DNA of 64,000 nucleotides from an uncultured Eubacteriales bacterium (GTDB lineage Bacteria > Bacillota > Clostridia > Oscillospirales > CAG-272): contig CAOKER010000002.1 of the NCBI GenBank assembly GCA_948467545.1, forward strand, positions 124,001 through 188,000, given 5' to 3'. Positions within the stretch are counted from its first letter, which is position 1; each line of letters starts with the position of its first letter. Positions 38,159 to 47,028 of this stretch are shown one piece after another. A program made the position numbers and the translations under genes. The notes beneath the pieces are model-generated. The model was not told the origin of the DNA. It did no database searches and was given only the letters and a program-made list of their open reading frames with translations.

Positions 38159-38448
38159 TTTGTAATTTCATCCTTTCATAGTTCGATTTATATTATTGAG
38201 AATAAACGAGATAAAGAGAAAAGAGAAAAAGAGATATAAGATATATCAGTAATAGTAAGAGTAGGGGGTGTTAAAACTGTTGAGAGAAGAAAAATATGCC
38301 TGCGGAGCTGATTTTTTACCGAATAATAAAAAATTTTCCTGTAGAGTAACTATTTAGTATTGTGTGAAAAACATAATGCTGAAAATAAGTTTTACACAGA
38401 GATGTGCAAAAAAAGAAAATATTATTCACATTTGTCCACAGTATATGT
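38159..38448. other. Probable oriC: DnaA-box cluster between dnaA and dnaN
   Basis: AT-rich spacer. Near the dnaA stop lie TTATTCACA (38422-38430) and TTGTCCACA (38432-38440), each one mismatch from TTATCCACA, plus looser matches at 38390-38398 and, inverted, 38404-38412. TAATAGTAAGAGTAG (38250-38264) resembles DnaA-trio elements used for strand opening. Gene direction flips just beyond dnaA. Origins in Firmicutes often use this spacer. No gene is present. Confidence 0.6.
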
Positions 38449-40044
38449 TTACTGTTCTTTTATTTCTTTCATCAATTCATTTATCTCTATTTCAAATAGG
38501 GCATTTTGCAGCATTTCGTTTTCTATTGTTTCGATTGACGACATAATTGTGGTATGATCGCGTCCGAGAAGACGTCCTATTGCGGGAAGCGATAGGTCGG
38601 TCATTTTACGTATTATGTATATCGTAATATGTCTTGCGGACGCAATTCCCTTTGTACGTTTCCTGCTTTTTATATCTTCTATTGAAATGCCGTATTTTTT
38701 TGACACTTTTTCAAATATACGGTCAACGGTAACACTGACGGGTTCGCTGCCGGTCAGTAAATCTGCGACGCAGGAGACGGCAAGATCAACTGTTATTTTT
38801 GCACCTGTAAGAAAACTTCTTGCGCCTAATTTTTTAACGGCACCCTCAAGCTGTCTTACATTATTTTTCAAATTTTCCGCGAGAAATTCAAGAACATCCG
38901 CCGGAAGCTCTATTCCGAGCGCTTCTGCTTTGCTTTTCATAATTGCAATTCGCAGTTCAAAGCCGGGCGGTTGTATGTCCGCAATGAGGCCCCACTCGAA
39001 ACGAGTTTTCAGTCGGTCTTCAAGGGTTTTGATATCGCGGGGAGGACAGTCTGACGTAAGAATTATCTGTTTATTTTTTTCATACAGCGCGTTAAAGGTA
39101 TGAAAAAATTCTTCTTGAGTGGAGACCTTGCCTGCTATAAACTGAATATCGTCTATAAGGAGCACATCGGCCTTACGGTACTTATTTCTAAACTGTTCGT
39201 TGGTATTGTGACTTATAGAATCGATAAGCTGATTTGTAAAATCCTCACCTTTTACATAAACAATTTTGGCATGCTGGTTGACTTTGTTGATATGATGCAT
39301 AACAGAATAAAGAAGATGAGTTTTTCCAAGTCCGCTCGGACCGTGTATAAAAAGGGGATTATACTGTTTTTGAAAATACCCGCTTTCCTGTTTTTTTTCG
39401 GTTTCCGAAAAGCTGTTGGCAACGGCAAGACATGCCGCATGTGCAAACTTATTCGAGTCGCCGACGATAAAATTACTGAAAGAATAACCGGGATCGGATT
39501 TATTTGAAAAACGGAAGGAATCAGAGTCTGGCATCGCAGATTTTATATTATCCGAAGATACGTTATCCGCAGTATAAATATCTGAAAGGTTATTGATTCC
39601 GGCTTTAAACTCAGTTTCAAGAAAGTCAGAGGTTTTCGATTTCTTTTCAGAGGGAGAATTATTTATATTTTCATTGATGTTTTGATGTGCATAAGTTTGA
39701 GCATCAAAAGAAAGTAAATTGTTTTCCCGAAACGGAGCGTTATTTTTTTGTTCCTGTAAAAGATTTATAGATGAAAGCTGTTCCTCCGAAGATTTGTCTT
39801 CAGTTGAAATAAAGACTGGACTTACAGAAAAACCGAGAGCTTTTTCGAGATAGTTTTCGATAATTTTTGAGTATCGAGACTCTAAGAAATCACGTTTGAA
39901 TTTTTGCTTTGTTGCAATAACTGCAGTATCGTCGGTAAGCTGTACAAGCTTTAGCTCGTTAAACCACAATTCCATTAGATTTTCAGAATAATCTTTTTTC
40001 ATTTCCGCAAGAACGGCGGACCAGACATCCAAAAGAAACTGCAT
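38449..40044 (-). CDS. dnaA: Chromosomal replication initiator DnaA
   Basis: Protein of 531 residues. Domain I 1-80, an unusually long Ser/Asn/Glu-rich domain II (about 81-185), AAA+ domain with GPSGLGKTH near 235 and LLIDDIQFI near 295, and a C-terminal DNA-binding domain with LGRDHTTIMSS. Most DnaA proteins are near 450 residues; the excess is domain II. GGAAGGATAA precedes the ATG. The promoter at 40302-40330 gives a leader of about 250 nt holding two family B elements. Confidence 0.97.
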   Translation of the reverse strand: MQFLLDVWSAVLAEMKKDYSENLMELWFNELKLVQLTDDTAVIATKQKFKRDFLESRYSKIIENYLEKALGFSVSPVFISTEDKSSEEQLSSINLLQEQKNNAPFRENNLLSFDAQTYAHQNINENINNSPSEKKSKTSDFLETEFKAGINNLSDIYTADNVSSDNIKSAMPDSDSFRFSNKSDPGYSFSNFIVGDSNKFAHAACLAVANSFSETEKKQESGYFQKQYNPLFIHGPSGLGKTHLLYSVMHHINKVNQHAKIVYVKGEDFTNQLIDSISHNTNEQFRNKYRKADVLLIDDIQFIAGKVSTQEEFFHTFNALYEKNKQIILTSDCPPRDIKTLEDRLKTRFEWGLIADIQPPGFELRIAIMKSKAEALGIELPADVLEFLAENLKNNVRQLEGAVKKLGARSFLTGAKITVDLAVSCVADLLTGSEPVSVTVDRIFEKVSKKYGISIEDIKSRKRTKGIASARHITIYIIRKMTDLSLPAIGRLLGRDHTTIMSSIETIENEMLQNALFEIEINELMKEIKEQ

Positions 40045-40099
40045 AATTTTATCCTTCCCGAAATTTTTAGAACACTCTATATCATAAAATTACAGTAGA

Positions 40100-40300
40100 A
40101 ACATAATGTTTTGTGGTTTTGCTGCGCAAAATCGCTGTCTGTGGCAGCGAAACAAAATTTGCTGATCGAAACGAAGCTTTGAGAAAATTTTATTTGAGTT
40201 CAAACAAAACCACAATGATTGATTAGAGGTTTCACTCAGCAAAATCGCTGTCTGTGACAGCGAAACAAACCTTGTTTCTCGAAAAGCAAAGCTTTGAGAT
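40100..40300 (-). repeat. Family B leader repeats B1 (40225-40300) and B2 (40100-40190) upstream of dnaA
   Basis: Read on the minus strand. B1 begins ATCTCAAAGC-TTT-GCTTTTCGA, then the perfect hairpin TCGCTGTC-ACA-GACAGCGA (40245-40263 on the plus strand) followed by TTTTGC. B2 repeats CTCAAAGC, TTTCGATCAGCAA and the same hairpin with one mismatch, then TTTTGC-GCA-GCAAAACC. Copy A1 at 2276 shares the second hairpin and this GCAAAACC end. The 40045-40637 spacer holds no gene. Confidence 0.75.
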
Positions 40301-40301
40301 T

Positions 40302-40330
40302 ATTATAACATAAGTCAGTTATTTTTTCAA
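40302..40330 (-). promoter_or_regulatory. Likely dnaA promoter
   Basis: On the minus strand TTGAAA (40330-40325), 17 nt, TATAAT (40307-40302). It leads directly into family B copy B1. Confidence 0.7.
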
Positions 40331-40494
40331 GTATTTTAACAATATATATTAATGTAAAAAAATAATATAAGCAAAATATATAATGCATATAATGATTGAT
40401 GTATATGCAAAAGCAAATATTTTTATTCAAAGTGAATCGGTGAGAAAAGAGGAAAAAAATATAAAAACAAATGTAAAGAATTTAATAAAAGCTA

Positions 40495-40524
40495 TTGACA
40501 AAAAGGTAATTTTATGATTATAAT
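40495..40524 (+). promoter_or_regulatory. rpmH promoter
   Basis: TTGACA (40495-40500), 18 nt, TATAAT (40519-40524), about 110 nt before rpmH. It is divergent from the dnaA promoter. Confidence 0.75.
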
Positions 40525-40637
40525 ATAAAACGTGCCGCCTTTTTATTTTTTTGATGTGTAAAGAACGAGAAAAGCGGCTATAACTAATAACTTTATATGA
40601 AAATATAATAGCATATACAGAACGGAGGTGCCGCAAA

Positions 40638-40772
40638 ATGCTTAGAACATATCAGCCGAAGAAGAGACAGAGAAAAAAGGAGCACGGCTTCAGAAAAAGA
40701 ATGAGAACTGTCGATGGAAGAAAGGTTCTTAAAAGAAGACGCGCAAAGGGCAGAAATAGATTGTCATATTGA
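40638..40772 (+). CDS. rpmH: Ribosomal protein L34
   Basis: A 44-residue, strongly basic protein starting [18 protein letters not shown], with [20 protein letters not shown], the universal L34 pattern. ACGGAGGTG lies 8 nt before the ATG at 40638. It is the first gene of the plus-strand arm next to the origin. A hairpin follows at 40820-40862, so rnpA may need read-through or its own promoter. Confidence 0.96.
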   Translation: MLRTYQPKKRQRKKEHGFRKRMRTVDGRKVLKRRRAKGRNRLSY

Positions 40773-40819
40773 TTATGAAAAGTAAGCAAAAACTGTTTTT
40801 TATGGTCCTTACAGATTAA

Positions 40820-40862
40820 AGCCGAAGGTTTTCCGTACTGCGGACAAGTCTTCGGTTTTATA
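40820..40862 (+). terminator. Terminator after rpmH
   Basis: AGCCGAAG (40820-40827) pairs with CTTCGGTT (40850-40857), with an inner TCCG/CGGA stem, followed by TTTTATATTT. Confidence 0.65.
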
Positions 40863-41021
40863 TTTAATTTTTTTCTTTGTAAAAAACGGTCGAAAATACA
40901 AAAAGAAAAAGTTGTAAAATTTATAAAAATGTTACATTTATTTATGGTGAAAAACATAACACATTGATATAATACATTTAATTTGTGATCACTTAAGTGA
41001 AACGGGTAATTTAATTAATAT

Positions 41022-41411
41022 ATGAAATATAACTCGGTAAAGGAAAATCATCTTTATTCCAAAGCATATTCAAAGGGAAAAAAACAGGTAACAAAACATG
41101 TTGTAATATATGTTCTTCGGGATTTTGCGGCGGAAAAGATAAGATGTACGAGACCGGACAAAAAAAGAATTAACAGGATAGGAATAACCGTCTCGAAAAA
41201 ATTGGGCGGTGCGGTAAAAAGAAACCGAATAAAGAGAATAATACGGGAAGCATATAGAAAATTAGATGTTTCAGAGCAGTTGAAAAAGGGTTATATAATA
41301 ATAATTGTAGCAAGAACAGCAGCTGTTAATGCTAAGACAGACGATATTTATAAAGATCTTTTTTATGCGTCAAATAAACTTGAAATTATAAGTCATAAAA
41401 ATGAAAATTAA
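41022..41411 (+). CDS. rnpA: Ribonuclease P protein component
   Basis: Protein of 129 residues. It has the RNase P protein signature KKLGGAVKRNRIKRIIREAYR and the N-terminal LKSN-like region in basic form. It is the protein cofactor for tRNA 5' maturation. It overlaps yidD by 11 bp, the common rnpA-yidD order. No strong ribosome binding site precedes the ATG at 41022. Confidence 0.92.
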   Translation: MKYNSVKENHLYSKAYSKGKKQVTKHVVIYVLRDFAAEKIRCTRPDKKRINRIGITVSKKLGGAVKRNRIKRIIREAYRKLDVSEQLKKGYIIIIVARTAAVNAKTDDIYKDLFYASNKLEIISHKNEN

Positions 41412-41700
41412 AATGAGTTATTTTATTAGGAAAACAGCGGTTTTACCGATTGTTTTTTATCGAAAATTCATTTCGCCCGCAAAACCGCGATGCTGCCGAT
41501 ATTATCCGAGCTGTTCGATTTATGCATATGAAGCTGTCATGAAACACGGAATTATTTTCGGTGGATTTTTAGCTTTTAAAAGAATATTGAAATGTAATCC
41601 GTTCGGCGGATACGGGAATGATCCGGTTCCCGAATACGGAGAGCTTTTACCGGAGAAAATCTGGATTTCCGTAAAGAAAAAAATAAAAAATAAAAAGTAA
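41401..41700 (+). CDS. yidD: Membrane protein insertion efficiency factor YidD
   Basis: 99 residues as listed, or 95 if the ATG at 41413 is used. It has RCCRYYPSCSIYAYEAVMKHG and CNPFGGYGNDPVPE, the YidD Cys-containing core. It assists YidC-mediated insertion at the inner face of the membrane. It overlaps rnpA and is followed after 26 bp by yidC. The C-terminus is Lys-rich. Confidence 0.92.
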   Translation: MKIKMSYFIRKTAVLPIVFYRKFISPAKPRCCRYYPSCSIYAYEAVMKHGIIFGGFLAFKRILKCNPFGGYGNDPVPEYGELLPEKIWISVKKKIKNKK

Positions 41701-41726
41701 AAATAAAAAAGAGGAAATAAACAAAT

Positions 41727-42851
41727 ATGGGGTACTTATACAGCGCGTTCGGTTATCTGATGAGATTCTGCTATATGATAATTCCGAATTATGCAATAGC
41801 AATTTTTCTGTTTGCACTTATAATAAAAATAATATTTTTCCCGCTTGGAATTAAACAGCAGAAAAATATGCAAAAGCAGGCGTCTCTCAGACCGAAAGAA
41901 ATGGCTATCAGAAAGAGGTATGCCGGACGAACTGATAAGGTTACGCAGCAGAAGATGCAGCAGGACATAATGGAGCTGTATCAAAAAGAAAATTATAGTA
42001 TGTTCGGAGGATGTCTCCCGACACTTATACAGTTTCCGATAATTATCGCTCTTTACAATGTGATACGAAATCCTCTGACATATTTAATGAAACTCGGAGA
42101 TTATGTGGGACCGATAAAGGAAAAGATATTGGAACTCAATACGGACGCAAAAATTTTGGCTGAAATTGATATGTTTCAATATCTGCATGCGGATTTTTCA
42201 TTGTATAAAGGACTATTTCCGGAGGGGTTTACAGAAGCTGATCTCCCATCGTTTACCGCGTTTAAGATATTTGATTTGTCACAGACGCCGAGTTTGTCTG
42301 ATAAAAGCTGGCTCTTGCTTATTCCCGTGATAACCTTTGTGGTTGCATATTTCAGTATGAAGCTGACACGGAAATTGTCATATCAGGCGCCGCAGAACGA
42401 TCTTAGCGGAAATGCTGCCGCATCAATGAAAATTATGGATTTTACAATGCCGCTTCTCTCTGTATGGATTACATTTACAGTTCCGGCAATCGTAGGTCTT
42501 TACTGGATATATCAAAATATTCTCGGTACCGTTCAGCAGTTCATCTTATCAAAGATATATAAAATTCCTGTTTTTACAGATGAAGATTATAAGAAAGCAG
42601 AAAAGGAGCTTAACGGCAGTCTTAAAGGAAATAAAGCGAAAAATAAAGCAAAGGTTAAATCCCTTCACAATGATGATGACGACGATGAGGGAGAAACTGA
42701 TAAAAACGTTGAGAAAAAAAGCGGAAAAAACAATGAAGCGCCATTGCTTAAGGAAGACAGAAACGGAAAAACTCCTGAATTGAAAGATGAAACAAAAACG
42801 AAAAAAGTCAGATCTTTGCATCATATAGATGATGATGAAGAAGATTACTAA
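41727..42851 (+). CDS. yidC: Membrane protein insertase YidC/OxaA (SpoIIIJ-type)
   Basis: Protein of 374 residues. Core 60KD_IMP domain with membrane helices near 10-35, 90-112, 190-210 and 235-262, including FGGCLPTLIQFPIIIALY and the final LYWIYQN. It lacks the large extracytoplasmic domain of proteobacterial YidC. No lipobox is visible. The C-terminal 90 residues are charged, with DDDDDEGE and DDDEEDY runs, longer than in Bacillus. AGAGGAAA precedes the ATG. It lies in the order rnpA-yidD-yidC-jag. Confidence 0.94.
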   Translation: MGYLYSAFGYLMRFCYMIIPNYAIAIFLFALIIKIIFFPLGIKQQKNMQKQASLRPKEMAIRKRYAGRTDKVTQQKMQQDIMELYQKENYSMFGGCLPTLIQFPIIIALYNVIRNPLTYLMKLGDYVGPIKEKILELNTDAKILAEIDMFQYLHADFSLYKGLFPEGFTEADLPSFTAFKIFDLSQTPSLSDKSWLLLIPVITFVVAYFSMKLTRKLSYQAPQNDLSGNAAASMKIMDFTMPLLSVWITFTVPAIVGLYWIYQNILGTVQQFILSKIYKIPVFTDEDYKKAEKELNGSLKGNKAKNKAKVKSLHNDDDDDEGETDKNVEKKSGKNNEAPLLKEDRNGKTPELKDETKTKKVRSLHHIDDDEEDY

Positions 42852-42950
42852 AGTTTCAGGAGAGGCATAGAAAACGGCGTATTTTTAAAAATGTAAAATC
42901 AATGATTATCTGATACTGTTGTATAAAGACAGTTTAAAGGAGTGTTTTGT

Positions 42951-43826
42951 TTGAAACAGGTTATTGAGGTTTTTGGTAAGACAGTAGAAGCGGCAATTGC
43001 TGACGGAGCGGCTCAGCTTGGCGTTGACAGAGAATATATAACATATGAAATACTTGAAATGCCGAAAAAAGGATTTCTCGGATTTGGAGAAATCCCTGCA
43101 AAGGTAAGGATAACTTATGACTATGATAGCGAAAATAACGCGCTGTCATTTATTAAAACGATTATAAAGGATATGGATATTGATGCGGAAGCAGAAATGT
43201 CTGACGGAGAAAACGCAAAATTAATAAAAATCAAAGGTAAAGACTCAGGCGTGCTGATAGGGCATCACGGTGCGACTTTGGACGCTTTGCAGTATCTTGT
43301 TAATCTTGTGGCAAATAAGAAAAATAACGGCGATGAGGAATACAACACCGAGAGTTATGAAGAAGAATCCGAGGAGACGGAAACCGAAGAATATAATTCC
43401 GGACTTAAAACACAGATAACCGAAGTAGGCGGAAAAAAAGAAATGGGTTATATGCGTGTAATATTGGACGTTGAGGATTATCGTGCAAAACGTGAGGAAA
43501 CACTTCGTTTGCTTGCAAGAAGAATGGCGTCAAAAGTACAGAAATATAAAAACAGCATTACACTTGAGCCGATGAATCCTTATGAACGCAGGATTATACA
43601 TTCCGAAATACAAAAAATACCCAGAATAACCACGACGTCTGTCGGGATTGATAGCGAAAGAAGAATAATTATTTACAACGAGGATGAGGGAATAAATTAT
43701 TATAAAAATCCAAGGAACAGATATAGGACACAGAATTATAGAGGAAAATACAATAAAGAGAGAAGCAATACTAAAGACGCTTCTGAGAAAAATGATAATT
43801 TAAATGCGGAAATAGAAAAAAACTAA
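42951..43826 (+). CDS. jag: RNA-binding protein Jag/KhpB (EloR)
   Basis: About 291 residues from a TTG start at 42951. The Jag_N motif KQVIEVFGKTVEAAI begins there and AAAGGAG lies 8 nt upstream; the GTG at 42942 sits inside that site. Order: Jag_N (1-50), KH domain with VLIGHHGATLDALQYL, acidic insertion of about 30 residues (EESEETETEE), R3H domain with NPYERRIIH, and a basic/acidic tail. It binds RNA and tunes cell elongation in other Firmicutes. Confidence 0.92.
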   Translation: MKQVIEVFGKTVEAAIADGAAQLGVDREYITYEILEMPKKGFLGFGEIPAKVRITYDYDSENNALSFIKTIIKDMDIDAEAEMSDGENAKLIKIKGKDSGVLIGHHGATLDALQYLVNLVANKKNNGDEEYNTESYEEESEETETEEYNSGLKTQITEVGGKKEMGYMRVILDVEDYRAKREETLRLLARRMASKVQKYKNSITLEPMNPYERRIIHSEIQKIPRITTTSVGIDSERRIIIYNEDEGINYYKNPRNRYRTQNYRGKYNKERSNTKDASEKNDNLNAEIEKN

Positions 43827-43946
43827 TAAATTCTATTATAAAAGATAACATATCCTCTGGCAGTAGAAATTCCGGTTATCGGAGTTATTAAAACGTCAGG
43901 GGATATATTTTTTGATATAATATTAGTAAAAAAGGAATGAAGAGAA

Positions 43947-45335
43947 GTGAAAGAAACAACAATTGCGGCAATATCAACACCGCCCGGAAAAGGCGGAATT
44001 GCCGTTATACGTATCAGCGGCAGTGACGCGGTAACAATTGGCGACAGAATGTTTAAAACTAAAAGCGGAAGAAAGCTGACCGAACTGCATGGCGGAAATA
44101 TGGCTTACGGAGATATATTATATAACGGAACAGCTATTGACGACGGGCTTGCGTCTGTTTTCTTTTCACCGCATTCTTATACGGGGGAGGATACTGTAGA
44201 AATTAATTGTCACGGGGGTATTCTTCTTGCAAATAAAGTGCTTGAAAGTGCGTTTCTCTGCGGTGCTGAGCAGGCGGCGCCGGGAGAATTTACAAAAAGA
44301 GCTTTTTTGGCCGGCAATATTTCACTGACTGAAGCCGAAGCTGTTGCAGAGCTTATTGACGCGCAGAGCGAGGGGCAGCTAATGCTGGCTTCATCCAATT
44401 CTCACGGCGTTTTTTCAGGTGCGGTTAAAGAATTGTATAACAGACTTTCACAGCTTGTGGCAAAAATATATGTAGATATTGATTATCCCGGAGAAGACCT
44501 TGTTAATTTTAAAAAGGAAGAGCTGTTAAACGAACTTTTATATTTAATTAACGATATAGAAAAGCTGTCAGGCACATACAAAACCGGACGTGCGGTATCT
44601 CAGGGCGTTTCGGTAGTAATTTGCGGAAAACCCAACACCGGAAAATCTTCTCTTATGAATATGCTTTTAGGAAAAGACAGAGCAATTGTAACATCCGAAG
44701 CAGGAACAACCCGTGACATAATTGAAGAGACTGTCGAAGCCGGCTGCGTGCTTTTGCGTATTTCAGACACTGCAGGAATACGAAAGGCGGAAAATGAAGC
44801 AGAAAAAATTGGCGTAGAAAAATCTATTGAAAAAATTAAGGACGCAGAACTCGTGCTTGCGGTTTTTGATATTTCTTCAAAGCCGGATGAAGAGGATGAA
44901 AAATTTATTGAGGAGCTTAAAACCTATCTTGCTAAAGGAGGCAAAGCGATAGGAGTTCTCAATAAATCAGATTTATCTGTAAATAAAGAGGCCTTGGATA
45001 GGTACTCATCTGTCTTTGAAGACAGGGTTATTATATCTGCCGCAAATAAATGCGGAGGAGAAGAAATACTAAAAAAGGCAGAGGCAATGTATATCGACGG
45101 CTCAATAGATATTCATACGGATGCAATTGCCTTTAATGCACGTCAGTATGCTTCTCTTTGCAGTGCCGCACGGAGTCTGAAGGCTGCATATAAAGCAATA
45201 GAAGAAGGTGTTGAGGTAGATATCTGCGGAACCGATATGGAGCTTGCATTATCAAGTCTTGGACAAATTGACGGAAGAAAGGTAACCGAAGATATTGTAG
45301 CAAATATATTTTCACGTTTTTGTGTGGGCAAATAA
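43947..45335 (+). CDS. mnmE: tRNA modification GTPase MnmE
   Basis: Protein of 462 residues from a GTG start. N-terminal TrmE domain (IAAISTPPGKGGIAVIRISG), helical domain, inserted G domain with GKPNTGKSSLMN, DTAG and NKSD, and the C-terminal FCVGK carrying the Cys needed for activity. With MnmG it installs carboxymethylaminomethyl groups at U34. mnmG, rsmG and parAB, which often follow, are not here. AAGGAATGAAGAGAA precedes the GTG. A hairpin in the 120-bp spacer after jag (ATATCC...GGATAT) may affect read-through. Confidence 0.95.
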   Translation: MKETTIAAISTPPGKGGIAVIRISGSDAVTIGDRMFKTKSGRKLTELHGGNMAYGDILYNGTAIDDGLASVFFSPHSYTGEDTVEINCHGGILLANKVLESAFLCGAEQAAPGEFTKRAFLAGNISLTEAEAVAELIDAQSEGQLMLASSNSHGVFSGAVKELYNRLSQLVAKIYVDIDYPGEDLVNFKKEELLNELLYLINDIEKLSGTYKTGRAVSQGVSVVICGKPNTGKSSLMNMLLGKDRAIVTSEAGTTRDIIEETVEAGCVLLRISDTAGIRKAENEAEKIGVEKSIEKIKDAELVLAVFDISSKPDEEDEKFIEELKTYLAKGGKAIGVLNKSDLSVNKEALDRYSSVFEDRVIISAANKCGGEEILKKAEAMYIDGSIDIHTDAIAFNARQYASLCSAARSLKAAYKAIEEGVEVDICGTDMELALSSLGQIDGRKVTEDIVANIFSRFCVGK

Positions 45336-45341
45336 AAAATA

Positions 45342-45366
45342 AAAAGCACTTTACGAGTGCTTTTTA
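45342..45366. terminator. Terminator after mnmE
   Basis: AAAAGCACT (45342-45350) pairs with AGTGCTTTT (45356-45364), loop TTACG, with A and T runs on both sides. It serves the converging genes mnmE and 45400-45861. Confidence 0.9.
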
Positions 45367-45399
45367 TTAAAACTCAAAAAAATGAATTTTGAATTAAAG

Positions 45400-45861
45400 T
45401 TATTTCCTTTTGCCGTTTTTAGAATTTTTCTTAGGAATCAAAGCGATGATAAGGATTATTGCGGCGATAGGAAATACAATTGCTACGATTATACCGATTA
45501 TATTGGAGACCTTGGAGGCTTCCTTGGCGGTGGATTCAGCTGTTGTGTCTTCCGATGATTCGGCTGAAGTGCTCTCCTCTTTTTTGCCTGTTTCCTCAGA
45601 ATCTGTATCATTTTCGGCAGTCATATCATTGTTTATTGCGTTTTTTGACTCTTTATCTGTTTCATTTGTTGCTTCGGATGAAGAGCTTACTGTGTCTGAA
45701 ACGTCAGAATCCGCAGTTTCCGCTTCGCCGGAGGAGACGGAGGTTTGTTTTTCTGAAGCGGTTGAGTCTGTTTCTGCATTAATAGAAAACGTTAATGCTG
45801 CTATCATCAAAAATGCCGTTAACACAGCAAATATTTTCGAGTTTGATTTTAAAATCGACAT
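45400..45861 (-). CDS. Small single-pass surface protein with Ser/Thr/Glu-rich stalk
   Basis: Protein of 153 residues. It has an N-terminal signal sequence ending near INAET, then about 85 residues of low-complexity Ser, Thr, Glu and Asp, then one membrane helix (IIGIIVAIVFPIAAIILIIALI) and a short Lys-rich cytoplasmic tail (KKNSKNGKRK). No LPXTG motif is present. It looks like a membrane-tethered acidic stalk without a globular domain. AGAAGGGAA precedes the ATG. Function unknown. Confidence 0.65.
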   Translation of the reverse strand: MSILKSNSKIFAVLTAFLMIAALTFSINAETDSTASEKQTSVSSGEAETADSDVSDTVSSSSEATNETDKESKNAINNDMTAENDTDSEETGKKEESTSAESSEDTTAESTAKEASKVSNIIGIIVAIVFPIAAIILIIALIPKKNSKNGKRK

Positions 45862-46067
45862 GAAAAATTCCCTTCTGATTAAACTTTAAGAATAAATAAA
45901 CATAATTATGATTAATACGAGATATAAGAATAATATTAGCAAAAAAATATAACATAATGCCAACTATAATATTAACAAACAGTAAAAATCTTATATGAAA
46001 TAAAATTATGCCTTTATATATGCGGAAAAATATGATTTATGATAAGCGAAAGGAATGGTCATAAATT

Positions 46068-46385
46068 ATGGAAAAGAAAAAATTTATAAAAAATGACAAT
46101 GGATTTACTTGTGTACATTGTGGAAAAGAGGTAACTCCTTTAGGATATACATCGAGAAATCATTGTCCGTATTGTCTCTGGTCGCTGCATGTTGATAACA
46201 ATCCCGGAGATCGTGCGGCGGAGTGCGGTTCGGCGCTTGAACCCGTTTTTGCAGAGCCTGATCCGAAAAGAGGATTTATTATTACGCATAAGTGTACGGG
46301 TTGCGGAGAAATAAAAAGAAATAAAGCCGCAAAGGATGATAACCTTGAACTGATTATAAAAATGACGGTCAACAAAAATTTATAA
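46068..46385 (+). CDS. RNHCP-domain zinc-binding protein
   Basis: Protein of 105 residues. It carries the name-giving motif RNHCPYCLWSLHVD, with Cys pairs in CVHCGKE, CPYC and CTGCGE that could bind two zinc ions. The family is widespread and of unknown role, possibly nucleic-acid binding. AAAGGAATG lies 14 nt before the ATG. The 274-bp spacer after it holds no gene; an ACGGTT/AACCGT inverted repeat lies near 46491-46535. Confidence 0.85.
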   Translation: MEKKKFIKNDNGFTCVHCGKEVTPLGYTSRNHCPYCLWSLHVDNNPGDRAAECGSALEPVFAEPDPKRGFIITHKCTGCGEIKRNKAAKDDNLELIIKMTVNKNL

Positions 46386-46659
46386 AATATTATATTTATT
46401 ATCAATAATGCCGGCAAGTCCGTAAGTGAAACTTTCTGCATTGATTGTACAACCGAAAAAGTATAGAAGGATTTACCCCAAAAAACATAACGGTTCTAAA
46501 AGCAAAAGTAACGCGGTAAGACGGGTAAAACCGTAAACAGATATTTGGTATCGGAACAATAAAGAAGAACAGTGACTTTTTGAAGCCGTATTTCTTTTTT
46601 ATAAGCTTACTGTCGCGGCGGTACGGAATATTTAATAATATGTATATAAGAAAAATATA

Positions 46660-47028
46660 TTAAAGAATGTCATCAATAATATCTTTTGCTTCGTCCGGTG
46701 TTACTAAGTTTTCGCTTAAAAGGTGAAGCAATTTTTCTGCGGCATCTTCATTTCTTGTAATGTCGTAAATGAAAACAGTTTCATCAAAAGTACCGCAGCT
46801 GTCATAAACGGTTTTGATAATCAGCAGAGAGTACACCTTATTGAACAGGCCGTATTCGGTATTACCGAGACCGGATTCATCAGTGGTTACAATCAACTTG
46901 TACTGAAGTATAATGCCGTTTCTTGATTTATCGTGTTTTATGATAGAGTCATATTCACGCGTTCGTTCTGTTATAAAGGCTTTTCGCTCTGTTTTTTCTC
47001 TTGTCCGATTTCTTGCAACTGCTGGCAT
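46660..47028 (-). CDS. DUF6514-like small protein
   Basis: Protein of 122 residues. The basic N-terminus (MPAVARNRTREKTERK) is followed by a beta-rich region with YKLIVTTDE and EYGLFN, then ITRNEDAAEKLLHLLSENLVTPDEAKDIIDDIL. This end resembles DUF6514 proteins of Clostridia; function unknown. The start at 47028 is chosen over 47058 because AAGGAG lies 6 nt before it. It is a lone minus-strand gene in the plus-strand arm. Confidence 0.6.
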   Translation of the reverse strand: MPAVARNRTREKTERKAFITERTREYDSIIKHDKSRNGIILQYKLIVTTDESGLGNTEYGLFNKVYSLLIIKTVYDSCGTFDETVFIYDITRNEDAAEKLLHLLSENLVTPDEAKDIIDDIL

